Of a stretch of 64,000 bases of DNA, positions 24,957-34,476 are shown one piece after another. The notes under the pieces are model-generated. The model was not told where the DNA came from. It ran no database searches and saw only the letters and a list, made by a program, of their open reading frames with translations. The DNA is taken from the NCBI GenBank assembly GCA_028293765.1, contig JAQGOG010000097.1:102477-166476 (forward strand), given 5' to 3'. Position numbers and translations under genes: made by a program. This DNA is from Gammaproteobacteria bacterium (lineage in GTDB: Bacteria > Pseudomonadota > Gammaproteobacteria > Steroidobacterales > Steroidobacteraceae). Positions within the stretch are counted from its first letter, which is position 1. Each line of letters starts with the position of its first letter.

Positions 24957-26644
24957 AATTCCGGATCCAGCGGCAACAACGACAGGAATTCTACCTCGAG
25001 TTTTTGCCACCTGCTGCGCGCCGGCTCCGAGTAATACTCGACGGGGCTACCCGCCTCATACGTGCGCCAGACCAATCGGGATGATTTGCGTGAGCCATCG
25101 CGGCGCAACTCCACCGCATAGGAGTTTTCATCCTGCGCCATCGCCTCGAAGCGTGCGGCCACCTGCTCGGAGAGAACCGCGTTATCGATGATCAGGCCTA
25201 TCTCGGTGTTGAGTCGCCGCGAGCGCCGGTCGAAATTCATCGAGCCGACGAACAGCTTTTCACGGTCCAACACGAATAGCTTGGCGTGCAGGGAATAATT
25301 GCCGTAGCGGGACAGGCGCGCGGACTGACCGGTGCCCCGAGCGTTACCGGGCAACGAGCGCACCTCATGAAACTCCACGCCCTCCTGCAGCAGCGAGTGG
25401 CGATAATGCATGTAGCCGGCGTGTGCGGACAGATCCGGCGTCGACTCGAGAGAATTCGTGAGAACGCGAACGCGCGCTCCCTGTTGACGCCGCCCTTCCA
25501 CGAGACGCATTTCGTCCCTCGACGGAATGAAGTACGGCGTGACGATCAGCAGCTCCGATCGCACCTGCTTTACGGCGTTAGCCACGGGCTCGTATATCAG
25601 ACTGCCTACACTGGCTCCTTTCACAACTTTCTTTTTGTCGGGGCTGTCGCACACGACCTGCGCGTCCGCCCAGACGAGGGACACCCGGCCGGCAAGTATT
25701 CCCGCCAGAGGCTCGTCGGTGGCGAGCTTCTCGGCATAGTTGAAGCCCGCCGTGGCAACTTTCTGCGCGCGGGCGGCTTTACCCGCGCGATGCGGCCACA
25801 GGCCCGGACCCGGCAGACCGCGGTGCGGAAGCGCTTCCGCGGGGATCGCGAGCGAGCTGTTCCAGTAGTCATCGAACTTCGCAGAGAGTTCCTGAATGAT
25901 CGGGCCGCCGGTAAAGACGTCATCGTCGGCAAACTGCGAGTCGGGATCGATCTGAAAGTACTGGTCGCCTATATTGCGCCCGCCTACGAGCGCCATGGCG
26001 TCGTCGACCACGAACAGCTTGTTGTGCATTCGGTAGTCGAGCCGCGAACGCCTCAGCAGGAACTCGGCCCCACGCACGACGGTATTATGCCCACGGTATT
26101 TCCACGGGTTGAAAACCCGAACCTCGATCCCAGCATGCCCGCTGAGCGCCAGCACCTGCTCATCACCAGGCACCGTTTCGCCGTCGTCAACGAGCACACG
26201 CACGCGTACACCGCGCTCGGCGGCGCGAACCAGAGCGTCGGCGAGGAGATGGCCGGACTCGTCACCGCGGAAAATGTAGTACTGAAGATCCAGCGTCCGC
26301 TCCGCTGTGTTGATCATTTCGAGCCGCATCAAGAACCCGTCGACGCCGACATTGATGATGCGATAGCCCGACTTTCCCCCATTCGCACGTGCGGCGTCCG
26401 CAAATTGCCGGCCGAATCGGGTCGTCTCCGGGCTGGGGAGCGCGAGCGACTGAACCTTGGGGTAGCTGGAGCCGGGGGGCAGGGAGGCGCACCCGCCGAA
26501 GGAGACCAGAATCAATACCGCCAATGAAGCCAGCCAGGTGGCCACGCCCCCGGGAATGAGCGCTCGAAGCCGGGTCCCACGGCCGACCCCTGTGCCCTGG
26601 CAGCGAAGTGGACTGCTTATTTTGGTTGCTGATCCGCCGCTCAC
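24953..26644 (-). CDS. Phospholipase D / cardiolipin-synthase-like lipoprotein, copy 1
   Basis: About 563 residues from a GTG chosen because it gives the same length and N-terminus as the paralogue at 48855-50531; the frame stays open to 26764, so the start is uncertain. The N-terminus has a hydrophobic run ending in the lipobox LVSFGGC. Two HKD motifs follow: HNKLFVVDD...GGRNIGDQY and HAKLFVLDR...GSMNFDRRS. This layout fits the ClsC/YmdC-type phosphatidyltransferases, which make cardiolipin from phospholipids. The following DUF5329 gene overlaps by 4 bases. Confidence 0.9.
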   Translation of the reverse strand: MSGGSATKISSPLRCQGTGVGRGTRLRALIPGGVATWLASLAVLILVSFGGCASLPPGSSYPKVQSLALPSPETTRFGRQFADAARANGGKSGYRIINVGVDGFLMRLEMINTAERTLDLQYYIFRGDESGHLLADALVRAAERGVRVRVLVDDGETVPGDEQVLALSGHAGIEVRVFNPWKYRGHNTVVRGAEFLLRRSRLDYRMHNKLFVVDDAMALVGGRNIGDQYFQIDPDSQFADDDVFTGGPIIQELSAKFDDYWNSSLAIPAEALPHRGLPGPGLWPHRAGKAARAQKVATAGFNYAEKLATDEPLAGILAGRVSLVWADAQVVCDSPDKKKVVKGASVGSLIYEPVANAVKQVRSELLIVTPYFIPSRDEMRLVEGRRQQGARVRVLTNSLESTPDLSAHAGYMHYRHSLLQEGVEFHEVRSLPGNARGTGQSARLSRYGNYSLHAKLFVLDREKLFVGSMNFDRRSRRLNTEIGLIIDNAVLSEQVAARFEAMAQDENSYAVELRRDGSRKSSRLVWRTYEAGSPVEYYSEPARSRWQKLEVEFLSLLPLDPEL

Positions 26645-26829
26645 AAAGACCAAACGGCTACGCACACGTTTCGTTCCTTCCGTCCCCGATCCCCGCTCAG
26701 GAATCCCGAGCTTTGTCGACGAGCCGCCGGGCGATTCCCTGGCGCGGACGCCGCAGGCGAGCACCGCTACGCAGCGTTACGTCCGCAACGTGGCTCTGTG
26801 GCTCGCGCAACGGCCGGCCTGACACGAGC

Positions 26830-28407
26830 TCAATGCACGGCGTACATCTTCATCACATCGCCGCGCAGTGCGGCCTGACTGGCGCCACGGCTGTAGAACA
26901 TGTGGCCACCGGGATATTCCCTCACCTGCACCCGCCCCGGATCGTCCATCAGCGGCATCTGGTCCACGATCAACACCGAGGCCATGAACGGGCACGACAG
27001 GTCGCTCCACCCGTGAGCGATCAGCACATGCAGCTTGGGATCCACTGCCACCGACTGGCGCAGATCCGTCACCGAGCCGCGATCGTCCTCACCGCCCTCT
27101 GAATCGCCCTGAGCCAGCGGTGCCCAGAGACGATTGACCTGATAGCTGAGGGCGTAGTAGCGACCGGAATACTTCCAGCCCGCCGTGCGCGTGATGAAAT
27201 CGACCATCGCCGTGGTGGTCGGGGCGATGATGCTGTCGAGAATCGGATCGTTCGTACGCTGACTGGGCGCGAACGGAAAGGGATCCCAGCTGGTGACGTT
27301 GGAATCGTAGCGGCTGCCGAGTTTGCCCTCGGCGCGGAAGACTTCGCGCAGGAACGCCTGCGTTTCGAGCCGTCCGCCCGAATACCGCACGAAGGTCGGA
27401 TCCAGCCCCGACAAGCGCGTGACGCGCTCGACGATTCGCTCGACCGCCTTGGGATCGGAACGACCTTTCAGCAGATCTGTAACGTATTCACCCCGGGTAT
27501 ACGCCACGATTTCGGCCATGGTCGCGTCCGACAACTTTCCCTGCCGTTCGAGGTTTGCCGCCGCGATGCTCGGCAGCGTCAGCATCCAGGGGAGCGGTGA
27601 AAGATCGCCGTCGTCGGATGCGGCCGGCTGCAGATACGGCGAGACCAGTACCAACCCGTTCATGGCGATACCGAGCTGCGTTTGCAGAAAGTGCGTGATG
27701 CGGGGGCCGCGAAACCCGCCGTAGCTTTCTCCGACGAGATACTTTCGCGCTGTCAGTCGCTCGTTCTTCACCAGCCAGTCGAAAATGATGCGTGAGAGAT
27801 ATTCGATGTCCGCCTTGGCGTTGTAGAACCGCTTCTTCGCCTCGTCCTGTTTGACGTGGGCGTAACTGAAGCCGGTGCCCACGGGATCGATGAACACCAG
27901 GTCGGTGAAATCGAGCCAGGTACCGGCGTTGTCCACCGCGGAGGCCGGATCGGACGGGCTGTTTCCCGCCGCACCGAATTGCACGCGCTTCGGGCCGAGT
28001 GCGCCCATATTCAAGAACACCGATGAGGCACCCGGGCCTCCATTCAGGGCGAAGGTGACCGGCCGATTGGGGCCCGGAATGGTGTAGGCGGTGAACATCA
28101 CGCTGGCGATCACCTTGCCCTGCTCATCGAGCACCGGTAAGGAGCCCACCGTCGCGTCGTATTTAACGGTACGCCCGCCGAGCTGCATGCTCTGATGAAC
28201 GGTCTTATCGGCGGGGAACGGCGGCAATTTGAGCTCGTCGTCCTTGGCGCTGTCGCTTTTGGCCGCGCCTTTCCCGTCGTCCTTGGCCTCGACCGGCGCG
28301 TCCTTCGCGACTGCGAACGTGCCAGGTAATGAGGCTCCGCCGAGCGTAACGGCCAGCGCAAAGAGCATTACGGTAAATCGCGTGTGGGCGGGTAATCGTC
28401 TATTCAT
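26830..28407 (-). CDS. S10 family serine carboxypeptidase, exported
   Basis: A 525-residue protein with signal peptide (FTVMLFALAVTLGGASLPGTFA) and an acidic/Lys-rich linker. S10 features: NGGPGASS (oxyanion region, about 122-129), the nucleophile motif GESYGG with Ser about 228, the catalytic Asp in the AHGWSDLSCPF region and the catalytic His in YPGGHMFY near the C-terminus. It removes C-terminal residues from peptides in the periplasm or outside. Its start is divergent from the spermidine-synthase fusion gene. Confidence 0.93.
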   Translation of the reverse strand: MNRRLPAHTRFTVMLFALAVTLGGASLPGTFAVAKDAPVEAKDDGKGAAKSDSAKDDELKLPPFPADKTVHQSMQLGGRTVKYDATVGSLPVLDEQGKVIASVMFTAYTIPGPNRPVTFALNGGPGASSVFLNMGALGPKRVQFGAAGNSPSDPASAVDNAGTWLDFTDLVFIDPVGTGFSYAHVKQDEAKKRFYNAKADIEYLSRIIFDWLVKNERLTARKYLVGESYGGFRGPRITHFLQTQLGIAMNGLVLVSPYLQPAASDDGDLSPLPWMLTLPSIAAANLERQGKLSDATMAEIVAYTRGEYVTDLLKGRSDPKAVERIVERVTRLSGLDPTFVRYSGGRLETQAFLREVFRAEGKLGSRYDSNVTSWDPFPFAPSQRTNDPILDSIIAPTTTAMVDFITRTAGWKYSGRYYALSYQVNRLWAPLAQGDSEGGEDDRGSVTDLRQSVAVDPKLHVLIAHGWSDLSCPFMASVLIVDQMPLMDDPGRVQVREYPGGHMFYSRGASQAALRGDVMKMYAVH

Positions 28408-28493
28408 GATTCAGGCATTCGAATATTGATGCAATGGGCCGGATCGTAGCGGATCCGGGCAATCCGCAACTATAACCCCCGCACCGGCGGAGA

Positions 28494-31157
28494 GTGAACA
28501 GTGAGGCCGGGTCGGCGTTCGGTATGAAGGTATCGACGGCAGCGACATTCGAAGTAAGATCCGCGCGCCGCGGAACAATTTACGAGGCTCTCAACAGCGT
28601 GAATCGCAAGCGCCCCCGGCGGGTCAATCCGGGTTGGAAGCTGGTCCCGGTCGTCGCGGCGTCCGGCTTCGCAGGACTCGGATACGAGATCGTGTGGACC
28701 CGTGAGTTGAGCCTCGCGCTCGGGACCGAAATGATGGCGGTGCTGGGCGCGGTCGCCGGATTCTTCGCTGGACTGGCACTCGGAGCCTTCACGCTCGACG
28801 GACCGATCCGTCGTGCCCGATCGCCCTACGTGGTTTACGCGGTGCTGGAAACGGTGATTGGGCTGTGGGGCTTGATCAGTGTCTGGCTGTTGCCCAGTGT
28901 GGGCCGAGCCTTGCCGCCACTACTCGGCACTGAGCCTGCGCCAGCGCTGCTCTGGGCGGCCAGCTTTGCGTTCCCAGCGCTGGCTCTCCTCCCGGCTACT
29001 GCGGCGATGGGCGGAACACTGACCGCGCTCGAGCGCATGATGACGACCGCACGCGGCGATGCCTCCGTCAGCGCCGGGGTCTACGGAGCAAACACCGGTG
29101 GCGCGGTCGCTGGAACTCTGATTTCCACGTTCCTCCTTCTGCCGGCACTGGGTCTGTCCGGCACGCTGCTTTGTCTTGCAGGACTGAACATGGCGTGCGC
29201 CGTGAGTGCGCTCGCGCTCGGACCAACAGCTTCTCAGGCACCAACGCCCGCCGGCGAAGCGCAGCCACAACGAGCGGAACAGCTGCGCCTCACGCTGACC
29301 CTGTTCACCACCGGCCTGCTTGGGATCGCGTTCGAGGTGCTCGTCGTGCGGCTCGCGGCGCAGGCGATGCAGAACACGATTTACACCTTCGCGGGACTGC
29401 TGGCGGCCTACTTGCTCGGCACCGCGGCGGGGGGCCTCATCTGGCAGCGAACCGGACGCCCCGCCAGAAATTCGAGCCTGGGCTGGCTCCTCGGTGGAAC
29501 AGCGCTCGCCTGTCTGGCGACCGCGGCGCTCGCGCCGTACATCGCCCGCATCGCCGCAACCGCTGCCACGCTGGGTGTAGCGGGAGAGTTGGGTGTTGCA
29601 ATCGCATTATTCCTCGTGCCCTCTGCCCTCATGGGAGCGCTGTTCGGCTACCTGGCGCAACGGATGCGGGATCAACGGGGGTCGCTTGGATGGGCGGTCG
29701 GCATCAACAGCGTGGGCGCCGCATTGGCGCCACTGCTGACCGTTCTTTTCCTCATCCCGACATTCGGTGCCTGGACGGCGCTCATACCGGTCGCCTTGGG
29801 CTACCTGCTGTTGGTTCCGCTCCGCCGCGAGGCGCTCGTCTGGTGCGCGGTGCCGGCAGTCGCTGGTCTGATCTTATGGGTACGTCCCGCACCGTCCCTA
29901 GTACGGGTACCTGCGGGCGGCAAACTGCTTGCCGTCCGTGAGGGCCCGATGGCAACGGCGAGCGTTGTCGACGATCGCTCGGGCGCGCGGTATCTGGAGG
30001 TCAACGGCCACTTCCGCATGGGCGGCACCAGTTCGGTCCGGTCCGACTATCGCCAGGCGATGCTGCCGTTGCTCCTGCATCCTGCACCTCATCGAGCTTT
30101 GTTTCTCGGCGTCGGCACCGGGGCTACCCTGGTCGGCGGAGCACAGCTGCCGGGCATCACGGCGCGGGGTGTTGAATTGTCGCCAGAAGTGGTGAAATTA
30201 CTGCCCTGGTTTGTGAATCCCTCCGCGCCCCGCCCGGCACCTCCCGTAACCGTCGCCGATGCGCGTCGTTATGTAGCGGCCGACACCGGTCAGTACGATG
30301 TCATCATCGCGGATTTATTTCATCCTGCACTGGATGGCAGTGGTTCGCTCTATACCACCGAGCACTTCGCTGCCGTGCGCAAGAGATTGGCCCCCGGCGG
30401 CTTATTCTGCCAGTGGCTGCCCTTGTATCAACTCGATCTGCCATCGCTGCGCGCGATCATTCGCGGGTTCCTGGACGTCTATCCTGGAGGTTCGGCGTGG
30501 CTCGCTCATTACAGCGTGCGCACGCCAATGCTCGCCCTGATCGGGCCCCGAGATCGCGCTCACCTCGATCTGGATGCGTTGGCCGCGCGTCTAGGCGACC
30601 CGGCGGTCAGCGCCGTCGCCCGGCCAATTGGGTTTGAAGTACCGATGGATGTGCTTGGGCAGTACGTGGGAGGGGCGCGCACGCTGGCCGCGTTAGCAGG
30701 CGAAGGGCCGCGCAACACCGATGATTATCCCTTCGTGACGCTCGATGCGAGCCGCAATGTGCGTGCACTGACGGCACCCCCATTCGCGTTGCTGCTTGCC
30801 GTGACGGGGATGACTCAGCCCGATCCGACGGAGCTGTTGGGGGAACCGAAGCGTGACGCACTGGCCAAACGACTGACGGCCTACTGGCAAGCGCGCAATC
30901 GCTTTCTCGAGGCAGGCGCTTCATTGAGGGGCGATCCGCGCGGTCTCGCGCTGGTCGAGGCGGCCTCCCCGGGACTGCTGGACGCAATTCGCCTGAGTGG
31001 CGAATTCAACCCCGCGTATCATCCCCTCATCGGCATGGCTCGTGCGCTTATGACCTCCAACAGGGACGCTGCGGTACGTTTGCTTCGCGAGATCAACGAC
31101 GCGGCGCCGTCACGCGACGAAGCAAGGCAGCTGTTATCACGCGAGCCGGGAGAATGA
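28494..31157 (+). CDS. Fused membrane transporter-like / spermidine-synthase-like protein
   Basis: An 887-residue protein. Residues about 40-470 form roughly a dozen transmembrane helices (for example LVPVVAASGFAGLGYEIVW, LLGIAFEVLVVRLA). Residues about 480-760 form a spermidine-synthase-like Rossmann domain with FLGVGTGATLVGG, GVELSPEVVKL, VADARRYV and DVIIADLFHP. The C-terminal ~100 residues are helical and unassigned. Such fusions are common and annotated as spermidine synthase, but substrate and product are unproven. The start is a GTG; an ATG at 28524 is an alternative. Confidence 0.88.
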   Translation: MNSEAGSAFGMKVSTAATFEVRSARRGTIYEALNSVNRKRPRRVNPGWKLVPVVAASGFAGLGYEIVWTRELSLALGTEMMAVLGAVAGFFAGLALGAFTLDGPIRRARSPYVVYAVLETVIGLWGLISVWLLPSVGRALPPLLGTEPAPALLWAASFAFPALALLPATAAMGGTLTALERMMTTARGDASVSAGVYGANTGGAVAGTLISTFLLLPALGLSGTLLCLAGLNMACAVSALALGPTASQAPTPAGEAQPQRAEQLRLTLTLFTTGLLGIAFEVLVVRLAAQAMQNTIYTFAGLLAAYLLGTAAGGLIWQRTGRPARNSSLGWLLGGTALACLATAALAPYIARIAATAATLGVAGELGVAIALFLVPSALMGALFGYLAQRMRDQRGSLGWAVGINSVGAALAPLLTVLFLIPTFGAWTALIPVALGYLLLVPLRREALVWCAVPAVAGLILWVRPAPSLVRVPAGGKLLAVREGPMATASVVDDRSGARYLEVNGHFRMGGTSSVRSDYRQAMLPLLLHPAPHRALFLGVGTGATLVGGAQLPGITARGVELSPEVVKLLPWFVNPSAPRPAPPVTVADARRYVAADTGQYDVIIADLFHPALDGSGSLYTTEHFAAVRKRLAPGGLFCQWLPLYQLDLPSLRAIIRGFLDVYPGGSAWLAHYSVRTPMLALIGPRDRAHLDLDALAARLGDPAVSAVARPIGFEVPMDVLGQYVGGARTLAALAGEGPRNTDDYPFVTLDASRNVRALTAPPFALLLAVTGMTQPDPTELLGEPKRDALAKRLTAYWQARNRFLEAGASLRGDPRGLALVEAASPGLLDAIRLSGEFNPAYHPLIGMARALMTSNRDAAVRLLREINDAAPSRDEARQLLSREPGE

Positions 31158-31192
31158 TGGTCCGCAGATGAACCGCCCGCCTCCGGTTCGGT

Positions 31193-31816
31193 TCACGGCG
31201 TGAAGTTGATGCGGTACCCCCAACAGTCCAGGCTGTCCGGGATGGAGTTGAAGGAGACCGTGATTCTCTGGTCGCCCTGGTTGCGGGGCACTTCGTGATA
31301 AAGGTAACTGGGAAATAGGACGAGATCACCCGGCTCCGCCTCGGGCAGTACATATTTGCCCGCGTTGAACGGCCCCATCGCGGCATTGCGTGTGTGGTGC
31401 CGGAAGGTGAAATCGGAGCCGCCGGGCGGCCGCACGAAAACCGTCTTGCAGGCCGCATGCGAGGGCGTCAGGTAGAACACGCCGGAGACGAAGCTGTTGG
31501 CATGTGCGTGCAGGGTCTGGCTGCCGCCCGTCTCGAGGACGTTGGTCCACATCTCCTTGACGGTCCAGCGCAGCCGTTCGCCGAACAACAGGGCCCCGAA
31601 CTCGACGAGTTTCGGGACCGCCACTTCCGCCATCTGCTGAAACAGCCGGTTGTCGCGTGGATCCGCGATCTCCGAGTGGAACAGCTGATCCGAACGCAGG
31701 TTCTTTTCGATGCGGGCGTCGCGGATCGCCGCGGCGGCCGCCACGATCAGTGCCGGATCGAGCAGGCGCGGAGCGCGCAGCAAGGGGATCGGGAACAGCG
31801 CCTCGATCTGATCCAT
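31193..31816 (-). CDS. 2OG-Fe(II) oxygenase family protein (TIGR02466-like)
   Basis: A 207-residue cytoplasmic protein. The start PIPLLRAPRL, then TLHAHANSFVSGVFYLTP with the first iron-binding His, LVLFPSYLYHEVPRN with the distal His, and QRITVSFNS with the 2-oxoglutarate-binding Arg, match the small putative 2OG-Fe(II) oxygenase family. It lies 4 bases after the small exported protein gene and probably belongs to the PHP-protein operon. Substrate unknown. Confidence 0.9.
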   Translation of the reverse strand: MDQIEALFPIPLLRAPRLLDPALIVAAAAAIRDARIEKNLRSDQLFHSEIADPRDNRLFQQMAEVAVPKLVEFGALLFGERLRWTVKEMWTNVLETGGSQTLHAHANSFVSGVFYLTPSHAACKTVFVRPPGGSDFTFRHHTRNAAMGPFNAGKYVLPEAEPGDLVLFPSYLYHEVPRNQGDQRITVSFNSIPDSLDCWGYRINFTP

Positions 31817-31820
31817 TCGG

Positions 31821-32219
31821 TTACTCGTTGGCCTCGCGTACTTTGAGTTTCTCGCCAGGCTGCAACGTGTGGCGGTGCTCGCGCACCTCCACAGTCGCGC
31901 GCTCCGCCCATTCCAGACAGTCGTCGAACTCGCCGTTGCCGGCTTCAGTCAGCGCCTGTTCGAGGTCACGCTCGGCGAAATAGCGGGACGCATCGCCCTC
32001 CGGCAGCGCGACCGCCAGGGTGCGCGCCTCCCCCACTGCCGCGAGGCACGCTTCCTTGGTTGGTTCGGCCTGGGGCGAACCAACGTCCGCCGCGTTACAT
32101 GGGGTAACGCTGCTGAGAAGGCCGCCGAGCGCGAGGTATGCCGGAAACAAACGCGTCGGTCGCAAAGTCGTGCACCGTTTAAATGAATCAAGCCGGTGGT
32201 GCAGGTAGAGGTGCGCCAC
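31821..32219 (-). CDS. Small exported protein of unknown function
   Basis: A 132-residue protein with a probable signal peptide (RLFPAYLALGGLLSSVTPCNA). The mature part is acidic and helical, with two Cys (KEACLAAVGEA, FDDCLEWA) that could pair. The GTG start is uncertain and another start further in is possible. It sits between the PHP-type gene (57 bases) and the oxygenase (4 bases) on the same strand, so an operon of three is likely. I do not recognise a family. Confidence 0.65.
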   Translation of the reverse strand: MAHLYLHHRLDSFKRCTTLRPTRLFPAYLALGGLLSSVTPCNAADVGSPQAEPTKEACLAAVGEARTLAVALPEGDASRYFAERDLEQALTEAGNGEFDDCLEWAERATVEVREHRHTLQPGEKLKVREANE

Positions 32220-32276
32220 CGGCTTGGAAGAGGCACTTCCGGGCAGTCCGGGACTGCCCGAAGGCCATGGTCGCGA

Positions 32277-34256
32277 TCAGTTCTTGGCGAGGCGGTCGTC
32301 ATGCTCGTGGTGGTCGTCGCCGGCGAGCCGCTCCGCGAGCGCAGCGTTCTTCTCCACCAACAGTTTCGGCGAGCCTGCCGGACGCATGAAAATCGGGTTC
32401 GCGTAGAACCAGAGATTCGAGTACGCCTGAACGTCGTAGGTGACTTTCTTGACGCCATTCACCGAGTCCAGATGCGCCGGGCAAGCAGGGTCCGTGCAGT
32501 CGACCAGAGCGTTCTTGACGTCGATGAGTGGGTTACCAGCGCTGTCGGTGACGTTCGGCGTCGCGACGGGAACGTTGGTACCCCGAGCGCGCAGGTAGGC
32601 TGGAGTGTTGCCCGCGATAAAGGTGGTCGAGAATGTCAGCCGGATCGAGCCGTCCTTTTGTTGCCAGGCCTTCATGTCCTTTGCCAGGACCTGCTGTCCG
32701 ATCACGGTCGAGGGATTGTAGACGATCGCCGCACCGGCGACGCCGGCGGCATTCGGCACCGCATAGCCCGGGGCACCCGGCTGGATCACACCGGTGATGG
32801 AGCCCTGGATCAGGTCCACATGGTCGACCAGCGGCTGGTTGAGCGCCTGCCGGATGCCGTCCTGGAGCAGGAGCGGATTGTTGAATTTATACGGACTGTT
32901 GTTCGAAGCGGGAACGGTCATCGCCATCTCGATCGTGACCTTCTCGCCGGGGCGCACCTCCAGCGTTTCACCCATGGTCTTCCAGTCGCCATGCTGCCCT
33001 TTGGCGTGGAACACGAGATCCGGACCGATGAGGTCGCCGTTGACGGAGTACGAGTTACCCGAACGCATGCCGTCGATGATCGACTGCGCCTGGAACTGAT
33101 CGGCGTTCGGCACATAGAGCTTGGTGTATTCACCGGGGATGAAGTCGCTCGTCGTGAACGCATCGCGCGCTCCAGCGGCACCCCGATTGTGCCAATCGGA
33201 ACTGACGAAGATGAACGAGTTGCGACCTTCGCCGAGCAGGCCGTCCCACAAGCCGCCGACCTTGGCGGTGTAGATGCCCTGCAGCCCGTAGGTGCCGCCG
33301 CCGACCGCGTTGGCCCCGTAGGAACCCGAGCCGCCGGTGAGCGTGCCCTGGGCGAAATGGCCCGGCGATTCGATGCCGATCGCCACGGTGGGGCCCGCAT
33401 TGTTGAAGTCGCGGAAATGCTCGACGTTATAACCGTTGCTGCCCGCGGGATTGAACGGGCCCTGCCGTTCGGAATGTGTCGGGATTGCATAGGACTGCAG
33501 TGGGAAGTTGGCCTGCAGCCACTTCACGCCCTCGACCGCCTTCAGATGGCCGGCTGTGCCGCTATTGTTGACGTTATCCTTGCCAGTCCAGAGCGGGCTG
33601 TTGTTGACGTCCACGGGACCGATGGCGTCGGTGTCGCCGCGGTCGAAGCGGTATTCGAACTGCGCCATGCTGTCCGCGTTGCCGGCGCCGTGCCGCGGAT
33701 GCTGACCGGCGATCACGGCGACGTCGGTGTGCTCGTGCCCGGGAACGACCCATTCGAGGCCCTCGACGAGCACCTTGTGATACTGGGCGGTGCGATTGAC
33801 GACGATGGGGTATTCGACCTGGCTCACCGACTGCCAGCGCCACATGTTCGTCGGGGTCGCCGGCTGCGTGCCCTCGAGCTTCGTGATCGTGATTCCATCG
33901 ATGGTCATGCCGAGCGTGTCGGTCCAATGGGTCGTGGTATCGCCAGGCAGCTTGGCGCTCGTGTCGCTGAAGCGGCAGTCGCGGTTGCCCGAACCTCCGT
34001 GGTTGCCGAGAGTGAACCAGTCGAGGTCGAAATTTTCGCCGCCAGCGTCGGCGGCACCCTTCCCGACCGAGCGGTCGATCGCATAGCCGGCCGAAACCGA
34101 GCCGTCCGTACAGGTGTTGTGGTTGTGCATGTCGCCGGCGACGTACGGGTTGGAAGCGCGCCGGTCCGGGGCGTGATCGCCCGCCGCGGCGGTTTCGACG
34201 AGAGTGAGCGAGACCGAAGCTGCGGTGAGCAGTATTGCTTTGGTGGTCGAGTGCAT
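32277..34256 (-). CDS. Exported PHP/DUF3604-like metal-dependent hydrolase-type protein
   Basis: A 659-residue protein with signal peptide MHSTTKAILLTAASVSLTL. Mature start: GDMHNHNTCTDGS, an HxH metal motif typical of PHP-type phosphoesterases, with further His-rich blocks NHGGSGNRDC, PGHEHTDVAVIAG, IPTHSERQG and SSDWHNRG along the chain that could complete a multi-metal site. The C-terminal third lacks such motifs. An in-frame GTG eight codons upstream (34280) is an alternative start. It is divergent from the PpiC-HupE operon. Exported DUF3604/PHP proteins beside PpiC-HupE genes recur in environmental bacteria; the substrate is not known. Confidence 0.82.
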   Translation of the reverse strand: MHSTTKAILLTAASVSLTLVETAAAGDHAPDRRASNPYVAGDMHNHNTCTDGSVSAGYAIDRSVGKGAADAGGENFDLDWFTLGNHGGSGNRDCRFSDTSAKLPGDTTTHWTDTLGMTIDGITITKLEGTQPATPTNMWRWQSVSQVEYPIVVNRTAQYHKVLVEGLEWVVPGHEHTDVAVIAGQHPRHGAGNADSMAQFEYRFDRGDTDAIGPVDVNNSPLWTGKDNVNNSGTAGHLKAVEGVKWLQANFPLQSYAIPTHSERQGPFNPAGSNGYNVEHFRDFNNAGPTVAIGIESPGHFAQGTLTGGSGSYGANAVGGGTYGLQGIYTAKVGGLWDGLLGEGRNSFIFVSSDWHNRGAAGARDAFTTSDFIPGEYTKLYVPNADQFQAQSIIDGMRSGNSYSVNGDLIGPDLVFHAKGQHGDWKTMGETLEVRPGEKVTIEMAMTVPASNNSPYKFNNPLLLQDGIRQALNQPLVDHVDLIQGSITGVIQPGAPGYAVPNAAGVAGAAIVYNPSTVIGQQVLAKDMKAWQQKDGSIRLTFSTTFIAGNTPAYLRARGTNVPVATPNVTDSAGNPLIDVKNALVDCTDPACPAHLDSVNGVKKVTYDVQAYSNLWFYANPIFMRPAGSPKLLVEKNAALAERLAGDDHHEHDDRLAKN

Positions 34257-34476
34257 GTGGCGTCCCCGGATGATTGACACGAACCTGTCGGCAGCCCAGC
34301 TGCCTGCGGTGCAATAGAAGCAGTCTTCACATGACGATGTGGTGAACTTTCTGTTACAGCGACTGACGGAAACACCCCGCCGCCGTGAAGACTTCTTGAT
34401 GATTCGCTCGATAGGAATGACAATCCGGCGCCCCGTTTCGCAACGGCGACCTCACAACCCGATTACACACAGATCG

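Noticed and set aside
32196..34277. Very long plus-strand open frame (693 codons) opposite the PHP-type gene
   Set aside because: It mirrors the minus-strand gene in high-GC DNA, has no domain or signal features, and its composition (Arg/Val/Ala/Asp-rich) is what the opposite strand of a coding region gives.
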